Source of the DNA: PCRC01 sp040384665 | Lineage (GTDB): Bacteria > Pseudomonadota > Gammaproteobacteria > Burkholderiales > Burkholderiaceae_C | Assembly: GCA_040384665.1 (NCBI GenBank) | Contig: JAZKIY010000020.1 | Span: 19,581 to 83,580, forward strand | Direction: 5' to 3' | Length of the DNA stretch: 64,000 nucleotides | Shown: positions 1-8,669 of the stretch, piece by piece | Layout of the letters: each line of letters opens with the position of its first letter | Numbering within the stretch: the first letter of the stretch is position 1 | Notes under the pieces: model-generated | The model's input: the letters and a program-made list of their open reading frames with translations, nothing else | The model's database searches: none | What the model was told of the DNA's origin: nothing | Translations under genes and position numbers: made by a program

Positions 1-157
1 CAGCCGCCTGCCGCATGTGCCCATGTCCCCACAAGGCGGGAAACAGGGGCTGGGCAGGGGTTTTGACTCATGGATAATCCATTCTACAAACGGCGCCCTG
101 CCCGGTGCGCTCTCCGGGTCTGTTCCTGTTCACCTACTGCCGCCGCTGCGTCCTACC

Positions 158-2587
158 TTGCGCCTCAAGCACCGCCCACCGAAGCTGCCCGCCGCGCCCC
201 AGGCTGGCCCGTTCACGCTGTCCACCCTGGCCAGCGTGGCGCTGGCAGCCCTGATCGGCGGCCCGGCAGTGGCCGCCGACCCGCGTCCGCCCAGCACCAA
301 CACACCGGACAACCAGCCGCTGCAGCTCAAACGCAGCCTGCAGTTGCAGGAAGCCCTGCCAGGCGCAGCGCGTGGGCAACGGCCGACCTTCATCTCCGGC
401 GACACGCTGTCGGGCCAGACCGAGCTGAACACGGTGATCGAAGGCAACGCCGAGTTGCGCCAGGGCGACACCGTCATCCGCGCCGACCGCATCGAGTACA
501 ACCAGACCGAAGACCAGGCCAAGGCCATTGGCAACGTCTACGTGAACCGCGCCGGCAACATTTACGAAGGCCCGGAACTGCAGCTGCGGCTGGAGACCTT
601 TGAGGGCTTCTTCAAGCAGCCGCGCTACCAGTTCATCAACAACGACAGCTATGGCGAAGCCTCGCAGGTCGAGTTCATTGACGACAAGCGCAGCATCGTG
701 CGCAACGCCAGCCTGACCACCTGCAAGCGCCAGCCCGGCCCCGACTGGATGCCGGCCTGGATTCTGAACGCCACCAGCATCAACTTCGACACCGAGGAAG
801 ACGTCGGCCGGGCCGAAGGCGCGGTGCTGCGCTTCCAGGACGTGCCCATCCTGCCGTTTCCGAACATGAGCTTCCCGCTCAGCGACAAACGCAAGTCCGG
901 CTTTCTGCCGCCCACGGTGGCGCTGGACAACCTGAGCGGGCTGGACGTGGTGCTGCCCTACTACTGGAACATCGCGCCCAACCGCGACCTGACGCTCTAC
1001 CCCGAGCTGCTGAGCCGGCGCGGTGTGGCGGGTGGCGCAGAGTTCCGCTACCTCGAAGACGACTACCGCGGCGTTCTGCGCGGCGACTTCATGCCCAACG
1101 ACACGCTGCGCAACCGCTCGCGCTGGGGCGTGGTGGCGCAGCACAGCGGCGGCTTTGACACCGGGCTGGCGGCCGTCGGGCCGGTCGGCATCAACCTCAA
1201 CATCAACCGCGTCAGCGATGACAACTACTGGCGCGACTTCCCGCGCGCCACCGGCTCGCTGACCCAGCGCCTGCTGGCGTCCGACGCGTCGGCCAATTTC
1301 GCCATTGGCGACTTCACCAACAGCGTGCGCACCCTGAAGTGGCAAACCCTGCAGGACGTGACCGCGCCCATCGTGCCGCCCTACGACCGGCTGCCGCAGG
1401 TCAACACCCGCTACCTCAAACAAGGCGTCGCCGGGCTCGACTTTTCATTCGAAGGCGACTTCACCCGCTTCGTGTCCGACCGCAACCTGACGCGCCAGCC
1501 CAACGGCAACCGCAGCTACGCCATCGGCCAGGTGAGCCGGCCCTGGGTCACGCCCGGCTACTTCGTCGTGCCCAAGGCCCAGTTCCACGCCACCAACTAC
1601 AGCTTTGACGGCCCACTGGCCAATGGCCTGACCACCGCCAGCCGCACCCTGCCGACCTTCAGCCTCGACAGCGGGCTGGTGTTCGAGCGCCAGACCAGCT
1701 TCTTTGGCCGGGGCTTCACACAGACGCTGGAGCCGCGCGCCTTCTACACCTACACGCCGTTCCGCGACCAGAGCTTCCTGCCCAACTACGACTCCGGCAC
1801 CAACGACTTCAACTTCGCCACCGTCTACACCGAGAACGCCTTCGGCGGCAACGACCGCATCTCCGACAACAACCTCCTGACGCTCGGCGTCACCACCCGG
1901 TTCCTGGACCCGGCCACCGGTGCCGAAGCCTTGCGCCTGGGCGTGGCCCAGCGCCTGCGCTACAAAGACCAGAACGTCACCCTGCCCGGCGGCACGCCGC
2001 AGGTGGACCGCATCAGCGACGTGCTCGCCGGTGCGGCGGTGAACTGGAGCGAGAAGTGGTCCACCGAAGGCACGGTGCAGTTCAACCAGAAGTCCGGCCG
2101 CTCGATCCGTTCCACCGCCAGCGTCCGCTACGCGCCGACCAACTACCGCGTCGTCAGCGCCGCCTACCGCCTGCAGCGCCCCACCAGCACGCTGGACCAG
2201 GGCAGCGAGCAGGTGGACGTCGGCTTCCAGTGGCCGATCAACGACCTGTTTGGTGACCGCGGCAACGACCTCGGCTATGGCAAGGGCCTGGGCGAAGGCC
2301 GCTGGTACGGCGTCGGCCGCCTGAACTACAGCCTGAAGGACAGCAAGCTGGTGGACTCCATCCTCGGCCTGGAATACGACGGTGGCTGCTGGCTCGGCCG
2401 CATCGTGCTGGAGCGGCTGCAGCGCAGCGTCAACTCGGCCAACCAACGCATCCTGTTCCAGCTGGAATTTGTCGGCTTCTCGCGGCTCGGCTCCAACCCG
2501 CTGAAAACCTTGCGCGACAACATCCCCCGCTACCAGTACCTGCGCGAACAGACCACCACCCCGAGCCGTTTTTCCCGTTACGACTGA
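158..2587 (+). CDS. lptD: LPS-assembly outer-membrane protein LptD
   Basis: LptD is the outer-membrane beta-barrel that inserts lipopolysaccharide into the outer leaflet, together with LptE. An OstA/LptA-like jellyroll lies near the N-terminus, with repeated ELRQGDTVIRAD-type strands, followed by a long barrel domain rich in aromatic/Gly strands that ends RFSRYD. Only two cysteines are present (C189 in TTCKRQPGPDW and C744 in GGCWLGR), matching one of the two interdomain disulfides of the E. coli protein. The start is uncertain. The frame is open back to position 17, but TTG 158 gives a normal signal peptide (basic RLKHRPPK, hydrophobic run, AVAA cleavage) and lies downstream of a GATAAT box at 73-78. 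No good Shine-Dalgarno sequence is visible. surA follows after 5 bp, the usual arrangement. Confidence 0.93.
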   Translation: MRLKHRPPKLPAAPQAGPFTLSTLASVALAALIGGPAVAADPRPPSTNTPDNQPLQLKRSLQLQEALPGAARGQRPTFISGDTLSGQTELNTVIEGNAELRQGDTVIRADRIEYNQTEDQAKAIGNVYVNRAGNIYEGPELQLRLETFEGFFKQPRYQFINNDSYGEASQVEFIDDKRSIVRNASLTTCKRQPGPDWMPAWILNATSINFDTEEDVGRAEGAVLRFQDVPILPFPNMSFPLSDKRKSGFLPPTVALDNLSGLDVVLPYYWNIAPNRDLTLYPELLSRRGVAGGAEFRYLEDDYRGVLRGDFMPNDTLRNRSRWGVVAQHSGGFDTGLAAVGPVGINLNINRVSDDNYWRDFPRATGSLTQRLLASDASANFAIGDFTNSVRTLKWQTLQDVTAPIVPPYDRLPQVNTRYLKQGVAGLDFSFEGDFTRFVSDRNLTRQPNGNRSYAIGQVSRPWVTPGYFVVPKAQFHATNYSFDGPLANGLTTASRTLPTFSLDSGLVFERQTSFFGRGFTQTLEPRAFYTYTPFRDQSFLPNYDSGTNDFNFATVYTENAFGGNDRISDNNLLTLGVTTRFLDPATGAEALRLGVAQRLRYKDQNVTLPGGTPQVDRISDVLAGAAVNWSEKWSTEGTVQFNQKSGRSIRSTASVRYAPTNYRVVSAAYRLQRPTSTLDQGSEQVDVGFQWPINDLFGDRGNDLGYGKGLGEGRWYGVGRLNYSLKDSKLVDSILGLEYDGGCWLGRIVLERLQRSVNSANQRILFQLEFVGFSRLGSNPLKTLRDNIPRYQYLREQTTTPSRFSRYD

Positions 2588-2592
2588 GCACC

Positions 2593-3984
2593 ATGAAAAC
2601 CCAATCTCCCCGTCTGATGCTGGCTGGCTGTGTGCTGCTGCTGGGCGCCGCCAGCCTGCAGGCGCAGACGCTGCGCCCCTCCAACCGCCCCCTCGGCTTG
2701 CCCGGCGCCGGTGCCGCTGCGGCCGCGCCCACCCAGCGCATCGCCCAGAGCGGGCCCCTGCCAGCCGACTTCATTGTGGTGGTCGTCAACTCCGAACCCA
2801 TCACCAACAACGAGCTGCGGCTGCGGGTGCTGCGCGCCGAGCAGCAGCTGACCCAGCAGGGCGTGGCCATCCCGCCACGCAACGAGCTGGCCTCCCGCAT
2901 GATCGACCTGATGATCAACGAGCGCGCCCAGCTGCAGGTGGCGCGTGAGACCGGCGTGCGGGTGGACGAGGGCATGATCGACCAGGCCATGCAGACCGTG
3001 GCACAGCAGAACCAGATCACGGTGGACGTGCTGCGCCGCCGCCTGCAGGCCGACGGCCTGAGCCTGCAGCAGTTCCGCAACGACCTGCGCGACCAGCTGC
3101 TGCTGTCGCGCCTGCGCGAACGCGAGGTCGAGTCCCGCACCCGCATCACCGACCAGGAAGCCGACCAGTTCATCCGCGAACAGCAGACCGCCGGCAGCGC
3201 CGTCACCGAACTCAACCTGGCACAAATCCTGGTGGCCGTGCCCGAGAAAGCCAACGAAGCCCAGGTCACGGCGCTGCGCGCCCGCGCCCAGCGCGTGCTG
3301 GAACGCGCCCAGAAAGGCGACGACTTCACCGCCCTGTCGGCCGAATTCTCCGACGCACCCGACAAGCGCCAGGGCGGCCAGCTCGGCCTGCGCCCGGCCG
3401 ACCGCTACCCCGACCTGTTCACCGAGGCGGTGCGCAGCGTACCCGTAGGCGGTATTGCCGGCCCGGTGCGCAGCGGCGCCGGTTTCCATGTGCTCAAGGT
3501 GCTGGAGAAAAAGCAGGGCAGCGCGGTCAGCGACACGGTGCAGCAAACCCGCGCCCGCCACATCCTGATGCGCCCCACCCCGGCCATGAACGAAGCCGCC
3601 GTGCGGGCCCGCCTGACGCAGATGCGCCAGCAGGTGCGTGAGGGCAAGGCCGACTTTGCCGCACTGGCCAAAGAGTTTTCTGCCGACGGCTCGGCCGCCG
3701 GCGGTGGCGACCTGGGCTGGGCCAACCCCGGCCAGTTTGTGCCCGAGTTCGAGGCGGCCATGGAGCCGCTGGCCCCCGGCCAGATCGCCGAGCCGGTGAC
3801 CTCGCGTTTTGGCGTGCACCTGATCCAGGTCGTCGAGCGGCGCCAGACCAAATTGACCCAGAGCCAGCAGCGCGAACTCGCCCGCGCCGCCCTGCGCGAC
3901 AAGAAACAAGACGAGGCCTACAGCCAGTGGGCCCAGGAAGTCCGTGGCCGCGCCTATGTGGAGTTCCGTGAAACCCCGCAATAA
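2593..3984 (+). CDS. surA: Periplasmic chaperone / peptidyl-prolyl isomerase SurA
   Basis: This 463-residue periplasmic chaperone escorts unfolded outer-membrane proteins to the BAM complex. A signal peptide (MKTQSPRLMLAGCVLLLGAASLQAQ) is followed by a SurA N-terminal domain with the VVVNSEPITNNELRLR helix pair. Two parvulin domains follow: the first around residues 205-305 (LNLAQILVAVPEKANEAQ, with GGQLGLRPADRYPDLF) and the second around 320-420 (ARHILMRPTP, with GGGDLGWANPGQFVPEFE). Length and order match the family. It starts 5 bp after lptD, so the two are very likely co-transcribed. pdxA, often found between surA and rsmA, is absent here. Confidence 0.96.
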   Translation: MKTQSPRLMLAGCVLLLGAASLQAQTLRPSNRPLGLPGAGAAAAAPTQRIAQSGPLPADFIVVVVNSEPITNNELRLRVLRAEQQLTQQGVAIPPRNELASRMIDLMINERAQLQVARETGVRVDEGMIDQAMQTVAQQNQITVDVLRRRLQADGLSLQQFRNDLRDQLLLSRLREREVESRTRITDQEADQFIREQQTAGSAVTELNLAQILVAVPEKANEAQVTALRARAQRVLERAQKGDDFTALSAEFSDAPDKRQGGQLGLRPADRYPDLFTEAVRSVPVGGIAGPVRSGAGFHVLKVLEKKQGSAVSDTVQQTRARHILMRPTPAMNEAAVRARLTQMRQQVREGKADFAALAKEFSADGSAAGGGDLGWANPGQFVPEFEAAMEPLAPGQIAEPVTSRFGVHLIQVVERRQTKLTQSQQRELARAALRDKKQDEAYSQWAQEVRGRAYVEFRETPQ

Positions 3985-3985
3985 G

Positions 3986-4064
3986 GCCCCCACGCTCGCG
4001 CACTGCGTGTCGCTCTCTGCCCCCCGAGGGGGCCGCATTTTTCCTTGGGGCGGCCCTGCGGAAA
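3986..4064. repeat. Intergenic GC-rich repeat with GCCCCC-CGA-GGGGGC hairpin
   Basis: The surA-rsmA gap contains a hairpin, GCCCCC (4019-4024), loop CGA, GGGGGC (4028-4033), followed four bases later by TTTTT, so it could end surA transcription. The left half (about 3991-4026) reappears in opposite orientation and degraded form at about 4925-4951, on the other side of rsmA, which suggests a dispersed intergenic element rather than a gene-specific terminator. Confidence 0.4.
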
Positions 4065-4101
4065 AACATCTTTTCCACTGTTCACGTTCCCACGTGCGTG
4101 C

Positions 4102-4863
4102 ATGAAACACATCCCACGCAAACGCTTCGGCCAGCATTTCCTCTCTGACGGCGGCATCATCGACGCCATCGTGTCCGAGATCGCGCCGCAGCCGGGGCAG
4201 GCCATGGTCGAGATCGGGCCCGGCCTGGCCGCGCTGACCCAGCCGCTGGTCGAACGCCTCGGCCAGCTGACCGTGATCGAACTGGACCGCGACCTCGCCC
4301 AGCGCCTGCGCGACCACCCGCAACTGCAGGTGATCGAATCGGACGTGTTGCGGGTGGACTTCAGCACCATTCCAAAGCCTGAAGGCAGCAAGCTGCGCGT
4401 TGTTGGCAACCTGCCATACAACATTTCGACCCCCATCCTCTTCCACCTGCTGGACCACGTGGCGGTCATTGAAGACCAGCACTTCATGCTGCAAAAAGAG
4501 GTGGTGGACCGCATGGTCGCCCGCCCCGCCACCAGCGACTACGGGCGCCTGAGCGTGATGCTGCAGTGGCGCTACGCCATGGCCAATGTGCTGTTTGTGC
4601 CACCCACCTCGTTCGATCCGCCCCCCCGGGTGGACAGCGCCGTGGTGCGCATGGTGCCCCTGGCCACTTTCGCAGCCCTGGATGTGAAGCACCTCAGCAC
4701 CCTGGTGCAGGTGGCTTTCAGCCAGCGCCGCAAACTGCTGCGCCACACGCTGGGCCGCTGGCTCGAAGACAAACAGTTCGCCGGCAGCTTCGACGTGCAG
4801 CGCCGCGCCGAGGAAGTGCCCGTGCACGAGTACCTGGCGCTGGCAGAAGCCACCCAGGCGTAA
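4102..4863 (+). CDS. rsmA: 16S rRNA (adenine1518/1519-N6)-dimethyltransferase
   Basis: RsmA/KsgA dimethylates two adjacent adenines in the helix-45 loop of 16S rRNA during 30S maturation, using S-adenosylmethionine. Family motifs are clear: KRFGQHFL at the N-terminus, the AdoMet-binding VEIGPGLAALT loop, ELDRDLA, and the catalytic NLPYNIS motif. The protein has 253 residues, typical length. ATG 4102 is chosen because the RFGQHFL motif then begins at residue 8; a further upstream in-frame ATG would add non-conserved residues read through the intergenic repeat. A strong terminator begins at the stop codon. Confidence 0.96.
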   Translation: MKHIPRKRFGQHFLSDGGIIDAIVSEIAPQPGQAMVEIGPGLAALTQPLVERLGQLTVIELDRDLAQRLRDHPQLQVIESDVLRVDFSTIPKPEGSKLRVVGNLPYNISTPILFHLLDHVAVIEDQHFMLQKEVVDRMVARPATSDYGRLSVMLQWRYAMANVLFVPPTSFDPPPRVDSAVVRMVPLATFAALDVKHLSTLVQVAFSQRRKLLRHTLGRWLEDKQFAGSFDVQRRAEEVPVHEYLALAEATQA

Positions 4864-4891
4864 AAAAGCCCGCCGAAACGGGCTTTTTTTT
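4862..4891 (+). terminator. Rho-independent terminator after rsmA
   Basis: An 11-bp perfect stem AAAAAAGCCCG (4862-4872) / CGGGCTTTTTT (4879-4889), with loop CCGAAA and eight consecutive T. It directly follows the rsmA stop codon. Confidence 0.92.
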
Positions 4892-5120
4892 GGTTGACCC
4901 GCCAGAAGTCATGTTTCGCCGCCGGGGGGCAGGGCGCTACACGCTAGTGAGCGTTCAGGCTGCTGCGAGCCAATAACCCGCGTTGAATGGGCTGCTCATG
5001 CGCAGCGCCAATGGCGAGACGTCCACCAGTTTGTCGGTGGGCATTTTTTCGCCGGTTTCGGTGGTCAGAGGAATGCCCGCCAGCGGTTCGCCGACTTTGC
5101 CTTCCTTGTTTGCCTCATTC
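4892..5120. other. Intergenic stretch, no supportable gene
   Basis: The segment between the rsmA terminator and the barstar hairpin has no convincing gene. It begins with a degraded inverted copy of the GC-rich repeat seen at 3986-4064. The minus strand stays open for about 70 codons in a protein-like frame (containing EPLAGIPLTTETGEKMPTDK), but the only start is a GTG buried in the end of barstar and the frame crosses that gene's hairpin. It may be the remnant of a lost gene; I do not recognise it. Confidence 0.4.
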
Positions 5121-5155
5121 GCCCGTTCTGCTTGGCTGGTGGATGCAGAACGGGC
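5121..5155 (-). terminator. Hairpin ending the RNase-barstar unit
   Basis: An 11-bp perfect inverted repeat GCCCGTTCTGC (5121-5131) / GCAGAACGGGC (5145-5155) with a 13-nt loop touches the barstar stop codon. There is no T-tract on the minus strand, so it is an mRNA 3' end stabiliser or a weak terminator rather than a classical one. Confidence 0.5.
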
Positions 5156-5556
5156 TACAGAAAAGAATAGAAGCACCTGAACGGTATCTTCCGGTCTCCC
5201 CAGTAGTCCGAGGCGTCACGGAAGATGTCGAGCAGTTGCTCGCGCGCTTCCTTGTCGAACTTGGCGTTGGTCGGGATCTGCTCCAGCACCAGCACAAAGC
5301 CAGGCTGTGGGCCCGACTTGTGCAGCGGGTCGGTCAGGCTGTCGTAGAGCGCATCAAAGTTCTTGCCGAAATGCGACGGGAACGTGAACTGCTCGGCGAT
5401 CAGGTCCAGCACGTCCTGCTTGGACTGGGCGTTGGCCAGATTGGCGTACAAAAAATGCTGACCCAAATGCTGTGCAGCGCCCTGAAGATCCGGTACCCGG
5501 AAGGCACGGATCGACTGCACGATGTTGGTTCTAACATTACGAAGTGGTGTGTCCAT
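5155..5556 (-). CDS. Barstar-family ribonuclease inhibitor
   Basis: This 133-residue cytoplasmic protein of the barstar family binds and blocks barnase-type RNases. Diagnostic features are the FPSHFGKNFDALYDSLTD segment (family FYGxNFDALWDCLTD-like), the preceding SKQDVLDLIAEQF helix, and a C-terminal half with FVLVLEQIP. It has no signal peptide, as expected for an immunity protein. ATG 5556 is preferred because purine-rich GACGCGGAG lies just upstream; ATG 5574 has no ribosome site. It lies 57 bp after the RNase gene on the same strand, with a small CCTGCC/GGCAGG hairpin (5594-5610) between them, so the pair forms a toxin/inhibitor operon. Confidence 0.88.
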   Translation of the reverse strand: MDTPLRNVRTNIVQSIRAFRVPDLQGAAQHLGQHFLYANLANAQSKQDVLDLIAEQFTFPSHFGKNFDALYDSLTDPLHKSGPQPGFVLVLEQIPTNAKFDKEAREQLLDIFRDASDYWGDRKIPFRCFYSFL

Positions 5557-5613
5557 CTCCGCGTCTCTTTCCATAGTCAAAAAATGGGTGGCCCCTGCCC
5601 CAGCGGCAGGTGG

Positions 5614-6027
5614 TCAATGAACGGTTTCGGCGATCCGGCGAAAACTCGCGTAGTGGTCGCTGGTGTAATAACAGGCGTCCGGCTGGCGGGGTTGGCCGCC
5701 ACAGACAATGCGGCGGGCTCCCCGGTGGCGCACACCCGGTGTTTTCACGGTGTATTCACGGTAATAGCCCCGGGCTTTCCCGGGCAACTGACGTTCGCGG
5801 TTGCCAAAAACGGTGCCGTCTTTCTCGTAAGGAAACGGACCACCTTGCTGGATCAGGCTGTAAGTTTCGCGCCCTTGCGGGGGCAACTCGGCGACACGGA
5901 TTTCGGCTGCGCGGGCGATGGGCGCTTCGGAACGGGCATGCACCATTGGTGTGCACAACCACAAAGCAGCGCAAAAAAACCACGTGAGCTTGGCAATTTT
6001 GGTCTTGTTATCTGGAGCCCGCGACAT
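5614..6027 (-). CDS. Secreted guanyl-specific ribonuclease (barnase/RNase Sa type)
   Basis: A 137-residue exported RNase of the N1/T1-barnase superfamily. A hydrophobic signal (LTWFFCAALWLCTPMVHA) precedes a compact catalytic domain. Characteristic blocks are GGPFPYEKDGTVFGNRE, GYYREYTVKTPG with catalytic base E91, RGARRIV supplying the phosphate-binding arginine, and YYTSDHYASFRRI with catalytic acid H125. C109 and C119 could form a disulfide. ATG 6027 is preferred over 6048 because GAGAGG lies 8 bp upstream. The barstar gene immediately downstream would protect the cytoplasm from enzyme that has not been exported. The substrate (competitor, prey or environmental RNA) is unknown. Confidence 0.9.
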   Translation of the reverse strand: MSRAPDNKTKIAKLTWFFCAALWLCTPMVHARSEAPIARAAEIRVAELPPQGRETYSLIQQGGPFPYEKDGTVFGNRERQLPGKARGYYREYTVKTPGVRHRGARRIVCGGQPRQPDACYYTSDHYASFRRIAETVH

Positions 6028-6106
6028 CAGCAACCTCTCGAAAACCACGGGTTAACCCGAAATTTCAAGTCGGTAGTGTGACCGAAGCGGGCCCAAAAAG
6101 CAAGTG

Positions 6107-6127
6107 CCTGCCTAAGCTTTAGGCAGG
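6107..6127 (-). terminator. Hairpin downstream of maeB
   Basis: CCTGCCTAA (6107-6115) and TTAGGCAGG (6119-6127) form a 9-bp stem in the gap after maeB. On the minus strand a run of five T follows about 7 bases later, so it may terminate maeB transcription before the RNase gene. A fragment resembling the dispersed repeat (GCTATCAATTTAGCG) overlaps the maeB stop at 6164-6178. Confidence 0.4.
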
Positions 6128-6179
6128 ATGCCCTTGGGAAAAGACGTCAGCTAGTCAGTACTTGCTATCAATTTAGCGC

Positions 6180-8540
6180 TTAACGCGCCGCGTTGGCGTC
6201 GGCAACGGTCAGGGCCGTCATGTTGACAATGCGCCGCACGGTGGTGCTGGCGGTCAGGATGTGGATGGGCTGGGCTGCGCCGAGGAGCACCGGGCCAATG
6301 GCAATGTTGCCGCCAGCCACCGTTTTGAGCAGGTTGTAAGCGATGTTGGCCGCATCAATGTTGGGCATGACCAGCAGGTTGGCCTCGCCGGTCAGCGTGC
6401 TGTTGGGCATGACGGTCTTGCGTGCGGCGGCATCGAGGCCGATGTCGCCGTGCATTTCACCGTCGGCTTCGAGCCAGGGCGCGGTGGTGCGCAACAGTTC
6501 CAGCGTGCGGCGCATCTTGACGGCGCTGGGCTGGTTGCTGCTGCCGAAGTTGGAATGGCTGAGCAGCGCGGCCTTGGGCTTGAGGCCGAAGCGAACCATC
6601 TCTTCGGCCGCCATGATGGTGATCTCGGCCAACTGCTCTGCGGTGGGGTCGTAGTTGACGTGGGTGTCCACCAGGAACACCTGGCGGTTGGGCAACAACA
6701 GGCCGTTCATGCAGGCGTAGGTGGTGACCCCGGCGCGTTTGCCAATGACCTGGTCCACATAGTGCAGGTGCATCGCGGTGGTGCCCCAGGTGCCGCAGAT
6801 CACGCCGTCGGCCTCGCCCTTGTGCAGCATCATCGACGCGATCAGCGTCAGGCGCCGGCGCATCTCGATCTTGGCCATCTGGACGGTGATGCCCTTGCGC
6901 TCGGTCATGGCGTGGTAGGTTTGCCAGAAGTCGCGGTAGCGGTGGTCTTGCTCGACGTTGACGATGTCGTAGTCCTGGCCTTCGCGCAGGCGCAGGCCGA
7001 AGTTCTTGATGCGCTGCGCAATGATCAGCGGCCGGCCGATCAGGATCGGGCGGGCCAGGCACTCGTCGACCACGATCTGGCAGGCGCGCAGCACGCGCTC
7101 TTCTTCGCCTTCGGCGTAGCAGACGCGCTTTTTCTCGGCCTTCTTGGCGGCGGTGAAGATCGGCTTCATCGTCGTGCCGGAGGCATAAACAAAACTCTGC
7201 AGGCGCTCGACGTAGGCGTCCATGTCCTGGATCGGGCGCAGCGCCACGCCGCTGTCGGCTGCGGCCTTGGCCACCGCCGGCGCGATCTTCATCATCAGCC
7301 GCGGGTCAAACGGCTTGGGGATCAGGTACTCGGGGCCAAACGCCAGCAGCTCGCCCACATACGCGGCGGCCACGACCTCGCTCTGCTCGGCCTGCGCGAG
7401 TTCGGCAATCGCGTGCACGGCGGCAATTTCCATTTCCACCGTGATGGTGGTGGCGCCGCTGTCGAGCGCACCGCGGAAGATGTAGGGGAAACACAGGACG
7501 TTGTTGACCTGGTTCGGGTAGTCGGTGCGGCCGGTGGCCATGATGGCGTCGCTGCGCACCGCCTTCACCTCTTCCGGCAGGATCTCGGGCGTCGGGTTGG
7601 CCAACGCAAAAATCAGCGGGTTCGGCGCCATGGTGGCGACCATGTCGGCCTTGAGCACGCCGCCAGCAGACAGGCCAAGGAAGATGTCGGCGTCCTTGAT
7701 CACGTCGCGCAGCGTGCGGGCATCGGTCTTTTGCACGAACTGGACCTTGTCTTCGTCCATCAGTTCGGTGCGGCCTTCATAGACCACGCCGGCCAGATCG
7801 GTCACATAGATGTTCTCGCGCGGGATGCCGAGCTTGACCAACAGGCCCAGGCAGGCCAACGCCGCTGCACCGGCACCCGAGGTGACGAGCTTGACCTTGG
7901 CCGGGTCTTTGCCCACCACCTTCAAGCCGTTCAGCAAGGCCGCGCCGACCACAATGGCGGTGCCATGCTGGTCGTCGTGGAAGACCGGGATGTTCATCCG
8001 CTCGCGCAGCTTGCGCTCAACGTAGAAACAGTCGGGCGCCTTGATGTCTTCGAGGTTGATGCCCCCAAAGGTCGGCTCCAGCGAGGCGATGATGTCGACC
8101 AGTTTGTCGAGGTCGTGTTTCTCGTTGATCTCGATGTCGAACACATCGATGCCGGCGAACTTCTTGAACAGCACGCCCTTGCCTTCCATCACCGGCTTGG
8201 CGGCCAGCGGGCCGATGTCGCCCAGGCCCAGCACCGCCGTGCCGTTGGTGATGACGGCCACCAGGTTGCCCCGGCTGGTGTACTTGAAGGCGTTGTTCGG
8301 GTCCTTGACGATTTCTTCGCAGGGCGCGGCCACGCCGGGCGAATAGGCCAGCGCCAGGTCGTGCTGGTTGACCAGCTGCTTGGTGGCGGCAATGGCGATC
8401 TTGCCGGGGGTGGGGAACTCGTGGTATTCGAGCGCGGCGTTGCGCAGCTCTTCGAGTTTCTTGGTGCGTGCGTCGTGTTGCGACGCCGTGTTTTGGGCGC
8501 CAGTCACAGGCGCGTTCGGGGGCGATTCAATAGGGGGCAT
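6180..8540 (-). CDS. maeB: NADP-dependent malic enzyme with phosphotransacetylase-like domain
   Basis: A 786-residue MaeB-type malic enzyme converts malate to pyruvate plus CO2 and NADPH. The N-terminal malic enzyme half carries ALAYSPGVAAPCEEI, the GTAVLGLGDIGPLAAKPVMEGK motif and FHDDQHGTAIV. A Rossmann region with TSGAGAAALACLGLL follows. From about residue 430 there is a phosphate-acetyltransferase-like domain (AEGEEERVLRACQIVVDE, then ANLLVMPNIDAANIAYNLLKT), which in MaeB proteins is thought to be regulatory. Length fits the family. mtnP lies 129 bp upstream on the same strand. Confidence 0.96.
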   Translation of the reverse strand: MPPIESPPNAPVTGAQNTASQHDARTKKLEELRNAALEYHEFPTPGKIAIAATKQLVNQHDLALAYSPGVAAPCEEIVKDPNNAFKYTSRGNLVAVITNGTAVLGLGDIGPLAAKPVMEGKGVLFKKFAGIDVFDIEINEKHDLDKLVDIIASLEPTFGGINLEDIKAPDCFYVERKLRERMNIPVFHDDQHGTAIVVGAALLNGLKVVGKDPAKVKLVTSGAGAAALACLGLLVKLGIPRENIYVTDLAGVVYEGRTELMDEDKVQFVQKTDARTLRDVIKDADIFLGLSAGGVLKADMVATMAPNPLIFALANPTPEILPEEVKAVRSDAIMATGRTDYPNQVNNVLCFPYIFRGALDSGATTITVEMEIAAVHAIAELAQAEQSEVVAAAYVGELLAFGPEYLIPKPFDPRLMMKIAPAVAKAAADSGVALRPIQDMDAYVERLQSFVYASGTTMKPIFTAAKKAEKKRVCYAEGEEERVLRACQIVVDECLARPILIGRPLIIAQRIKNFGLRLREGQDYDIVNVEQDHRYRDFWQTYHAMTERKGITVQMAKIEMRRRLTLIASMMLHKGEADGVICGTWGTTAMHLHYVDQVIGKRAGVTTYACMNGLLLPNRQVFLVDTHVNYDPTAEQLAEITIMAAEEMVRFGLKPKAALLSHSNFGSSNQPSAVKMRRTLELLRTTAPWLEADGEMHGDIGLDAAARKTVMPNSTLTGEANLLVMPNIDAANIAYNLLKTVAGGNIAIGPVLLGAAQPIHILTASTTVRRIVNMTALTVADANAAR

Positions 8541-8669
8541 CCACAGTCTCCAGCTCGTGCCGTTGCGGGCCGCAGCAGGTGCGCCGGCCCGCCAGCTTGC
8601 ACGAGTCTTTCAATTGTAGACGCCGCACTTTGCCGCCCAAGGTAGTGAAGTTGCGTACAGCCACCCGCC

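Noticed and set aside
63..82. TTGACT and GATAAT before lptD as a sigma-70 promoter
   Set aside because: The two hexamers are only 4 bp apart. The 13-bp palindrome ATGGATAATCCAT is real, but I cannot assign it a function; the GATAAT alone may still be a -10.
2578..4827. 749-codon minus-strand open frame opposite surA and rsmA
   Set aside because: It mirrors two intact conserved genes and has shadow-frame composition without any recognisable domain.
4955..5176. Minus-strand 73-codon frame after barstar
   Set aside because: Its only start is a GTG within the last codons of barstar, it crosses an 11-bp hairpin, and I recognise no family. Kept only as a possible remnant.
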